NCBI RefSeq assembly: GCF_006345825.1
Contig: NZ_VCIX01000053.1
Coordinates: 1 to 64,000 of the forward strand
Direction of reading: 5' to 3'
Source of the DNA: Paenibacillus paridis
GTDB taxonomy: Bacteria; Bacillota; Bacilli; Paenibacillales; Paenibacillaceae
Length of the DNA stretch: 64,000 nucleotides
Positions 62,133 to 64,000 of this stretch are shown here, one piece after another. The notes beneath the pieces were generated by a model. The model saw only the letters and a list, made by a program, of their open reading frames with translations. It was not told the DNA's origin and ran no database searches. Numbering within the stretch: position 1 is the first letter of the stretch; every line of letters starts with the position of its first letter. Both the position numbers and the translations under genes were made by a program.

Positions 62133-64000
62133 TATTTTGTCCCCCTTAAAGCGGCTTCCGTACGTTCAATCTCATCCACCGGAATGTAATAGTCGGTATC
62201 GTAAGAGAAGGAACGAACAAGCATACATATGGCTACGCCGATCAGACCCGGAATGGCCATCCACAGCCAATCCCATACGAAGCCAAAGCCTGCGGTAAAC
62301 CAGCAGAGCGACATAATGAACGGGATACCGGAGTTTTTCGGCATATGAATCGGCTCAAGCGGTACCAAAGGCTTGGCAGGCTGGCCGTTTGCAATGCGTT
62401 GTTTCTCTTCCCACCACTCGTCTTGGCTTGTCACTTGCGGCAAGCGCGCGAAGTTGTATAGCGGTGCTGGCGATGGAATCGACCATTCTAGCGTGCGGCC
62501 ATCCCAAGCATCGCCGTCTTTTTCTTTCTTGTAGAACTTGATGCTGTGCGCGATTTGCCACACTTGGAAAATAAACGCGATACCCATTAAGAATGCACCA
62601 ACCGTCGATACGACGTTAAGCGGCTGCCAGCCCATATCGAAGTCATAGGCGTTGAAGCGGCGCGTCATACCCATTAGGCCAAGCGCGTATTGCGGCATGA
62701 AGCAGACGTAGAAACCAATGTTCCAGAACCAGAATGCCCATTTTCCAAGGCCTTCATGCAAACGGAACCCGAACATTTTTGGCCACCAGTAGTAAAGGCC
62801 GGCGAAATAACCGAACACTACGCCACCGATCAGCACCTGATGGAAATGCGCAATTAGGAAGTAGCTGTTATGGAACTGGAAGTCAGCAGGTGCTACTGAT
62901 AAGAGCACCCCGGTCATGCCCCCGACGACAAAACATGGGATGAACGCGATTGTCCACATCATCGGAGTCGTAAACTTGATCCTTCCTCGATACATGGTAA
63001 AGAGCCAGTTGAACACCTTGACCCCGGTCGGTATCGCAATAAGCATCGTCGTTAAAGCGAAGAATGCATTGACGTTTGCGCCGGAACCCATCGTGAAGAA
63101 GTGATGCGCCCAAGTAAAGAACGAGAAGAAGCTGATGGACATCAGGGCGAATACCATCGACTTGTAACCGAACAGCTTTTTCTTCGAGAACGCGGATACG
63201 ACCTCGGAGAAAATCCCGAATGCGGGCAAAATAACGATATAGACCTCGGGATGTCCCCACATCCAGATGAGGTTGATATACATCATCGGATTACCGCCGC
63301 CGTCGAGCGTAAAGAAGTGCGCGCCCAGATAGCGGTCAATGAATAACAGGAACAAAGTAACGGTCAAAATCGGAAATGCGAACATAATTGTGATACATGA
63401 TGATAGTACCGACCAAACGAACATCGGCATTTGCATCAGTTTCATGCCTGGTGCACGCATTTTTAGAATCGTAACGACAAAGTTGATCCCTGTTGCCAAG
63501 GAGCCGATACCGGAGATTTGAATCCCCCAAATATAGAAGTCCTGCCCAAGGCCCGGACTGCCTGAGAGCTCGGAGAGCGGCGGATAAGCCAGCCAACCTG
63601 CATCGGGAGAACCGCCGATAATAAATGAAACGTTAAACAGCATCGCCCCGAAGAAGAACATCCAGAAGCTTAGGGAGTTCAGGAACGGGAATGCAACGTC
63701 GCGCGCGCCAATTTGCAGCGGAACGACGATATTGAATAAGCCGAACATCAGCGGCATGGCCATGAACAAGATCATGATTACGCCATGCGTAGTAAATATC
63801 TGGTTATAGTGTTCCGGGACTAGAAATTCAAGCTCCGGAGCGGCAAGCTGTACCCGCATAAGCAGCGCATCGACGCCACCGCGGAAGAGCATGAGGATAG
63901 ACGCGATAATATACATGATACCGATTTTTTTGTGATCGACGCTTGTCAGCCATTCCGTCCAAAGCCAGCGCCATTTCTTGAAAAAAGTGAGCGCGAAAAT
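62132..64000 (-). CDS. qoxB: Quinol oxidase aa3 subunit I (5' end outside window)
   Basis: Subunit I holds haem a and the haem a3-CuB centre and reduces O2 to water with quinol electrons. The visible 622 residues start in frame at the window edge with IFALTFFKKWRWLWTEWLTS, so the true start lies just beyond 64000. Metal ligands are seen in FTTHGVIMILFMAMP, MWGHPEVYIVILPAFG (CuB His and Tyr cross-link region), WAHHFFT and IAHFHQVLIGG. YNFARLPQVTSQDEWWEEK at the end is typical of QoxB rather than CtaD. qoxA is expected upstream, outside the window. Confidence 0.95.
   Translation of the reverse strand: MFALTFFKKWRWLWTEWLTSVDHKKIGIMYIIASILMLFRGGVDALLMRVQLAAPELEFLVPEHYNQIFTTHGVIMILFMAMPLMFGLFNIVVPLQIGARDVAFPFLNSLSFWMFFFGAMLFNVSFIIGGSPDAGWLAYPPLSELSGSPGLGQDFYIWGIQISGIGSLATGINFVVTILKMRAPGMKLMQMPMFVWSVLSSCITIMFAFPILTVTLFLLFIDRYLGAHFFTLDGGGNPMMYINLIWMWGHPEVYIVILPAFGIFSEVVSAFSKKKLFGYKSMVFALMSISFFSFFTWAHHFFTMGSGANVNAFFALTTMLIAIPTGVKVFNWLFTMYRGRIKFTTPMMWTIAFIPCFVVGGMTGVLLSVAPADFQFHNSYFLIAHFHQVLIGGVVFGYFAGLYYWWPKMFGFRLHEGLGKWAFWFWNIGFYVCFMPQYALGLMGMTRRFNAYDFDMGWQPLNVVSTVGAFLMGIAFIFQVWQIAHSIKFYKKEKDGDAWDGRTLEWSIPSPAPLYNFARLPQVTSQDEWWEEKQRIANGQPAKPLVPLEPIHMPKNSGIPFIMSLCWFTAGFGFVWDWLWMAIPGLIGVAICMLVRSFSYDTDYYIPVDEIERTEAALRGTK

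Overview
The window looks like a chromosomal segment from an endospore-forming Bacillota of the Paenibacillus type. The evidence is: the gene order guaB-dacA-pdxS-pdxT-serS-tRNA-Ser; spore genes (a SspP-type small acid-soluble protein, a CotH kinase, a BclA-like collagen protein, a Spo0E-like phosphatase); a three-domain S-layer homology protein; many GTG/TTG starts behind strong AGGAGG sites; and an aa3-type quinol oxidase operon. No transposase, phage module or CRISPR array was seen. The only element with a mobile or repeat look is a family of short degenerate palindromes near 60.7 kb.

Layout. 1-95: the 3' end of a 5S rRNA with its terminator, so an rrn operon lies just upstream. 143-7.6 kb: an Eis-like acetyltransferase, then the housekeeping block guaB, dacA, pdxST, serS and tRNA-Ser(UGA). 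7.7-11.5 kb: three small genes including sspP, a lipoprotein, and a PadR regulator translationally coupled to an FtsW/RodA-like protein with a regulatory prefix domain. 11.5-14.5 kb (minus): a small membrane protein, AIM24 and TerD family proteins, and a hypothetical. 14.8-22.7 kb: a 1,700-residue SLH protein converging on a SARP-type response regulator and a 7TMR-DISM/LytS histidine kinase. 22.9-23.2 kb: tRNA-Arg(CCU) plus a decayed tRNA copy. 23.4-29.7 kb: a GAF/HD-GYP phosphodiesterase, then a collagen-like protein set with a glycosyltransferase. 30.0-37.1 kb: ohr, then a minus-strand group (Asp/Glu racemase, SpaA-C39 peptidase, AsnB, MurE-like ligase) next to a LysR regulator. 37.4-45.7 kb: Spo0E-like, tadA, a sporulation-type PAS kinase behind a DnaA-box cluster, an NAD(P)-binding protein, rluF, motAB and a YkuI-like EAL protein. 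45.2-53.5 kb: GNAT, MFS, photolyase, an NlpC/P60 hydrolase under a c-di-AMP riboswitch, and surface or membrane proteins including an M1 peptidase. 53.6-59.3 kb: ywhD, an ECF sigma/anti-sigma operon with two membrane proteins, and cotH. 59.5-64 kb: a tandem GNAT protein and the distal part of qoxBCD, where qoxB runs off the right edge.

Themes. Several genes deal with the envelope and with entry into sporulation: dacA, the MurE/AsnB/C39/racemase group, the c-di-AMP-controlled hydrolase, the SLH protein, and Spo0E beside a sporulation-type kinase. Two c-di-GMP phosphodiesterase-family genes (HD-GYP, EAL) and motAB bear on the motile/sessile decision, and Spo0A-box-like heptamers precede both phosphodiesterase genes and the spo0E-like gene. 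The observations I rate highest are: an ECF sigma factor whose only plausible start codon is AUU; the DnaA-box cluster in front of the sporulation-type kinase; the MurE-like/AsnB/C39/racemase neighbourhood, which could be an accessory peptidoglycan or peptide-modification system; and the collagen-like gene set with its own glycosyltransferase. All functional calls come from reading the sequence; no database search was run.
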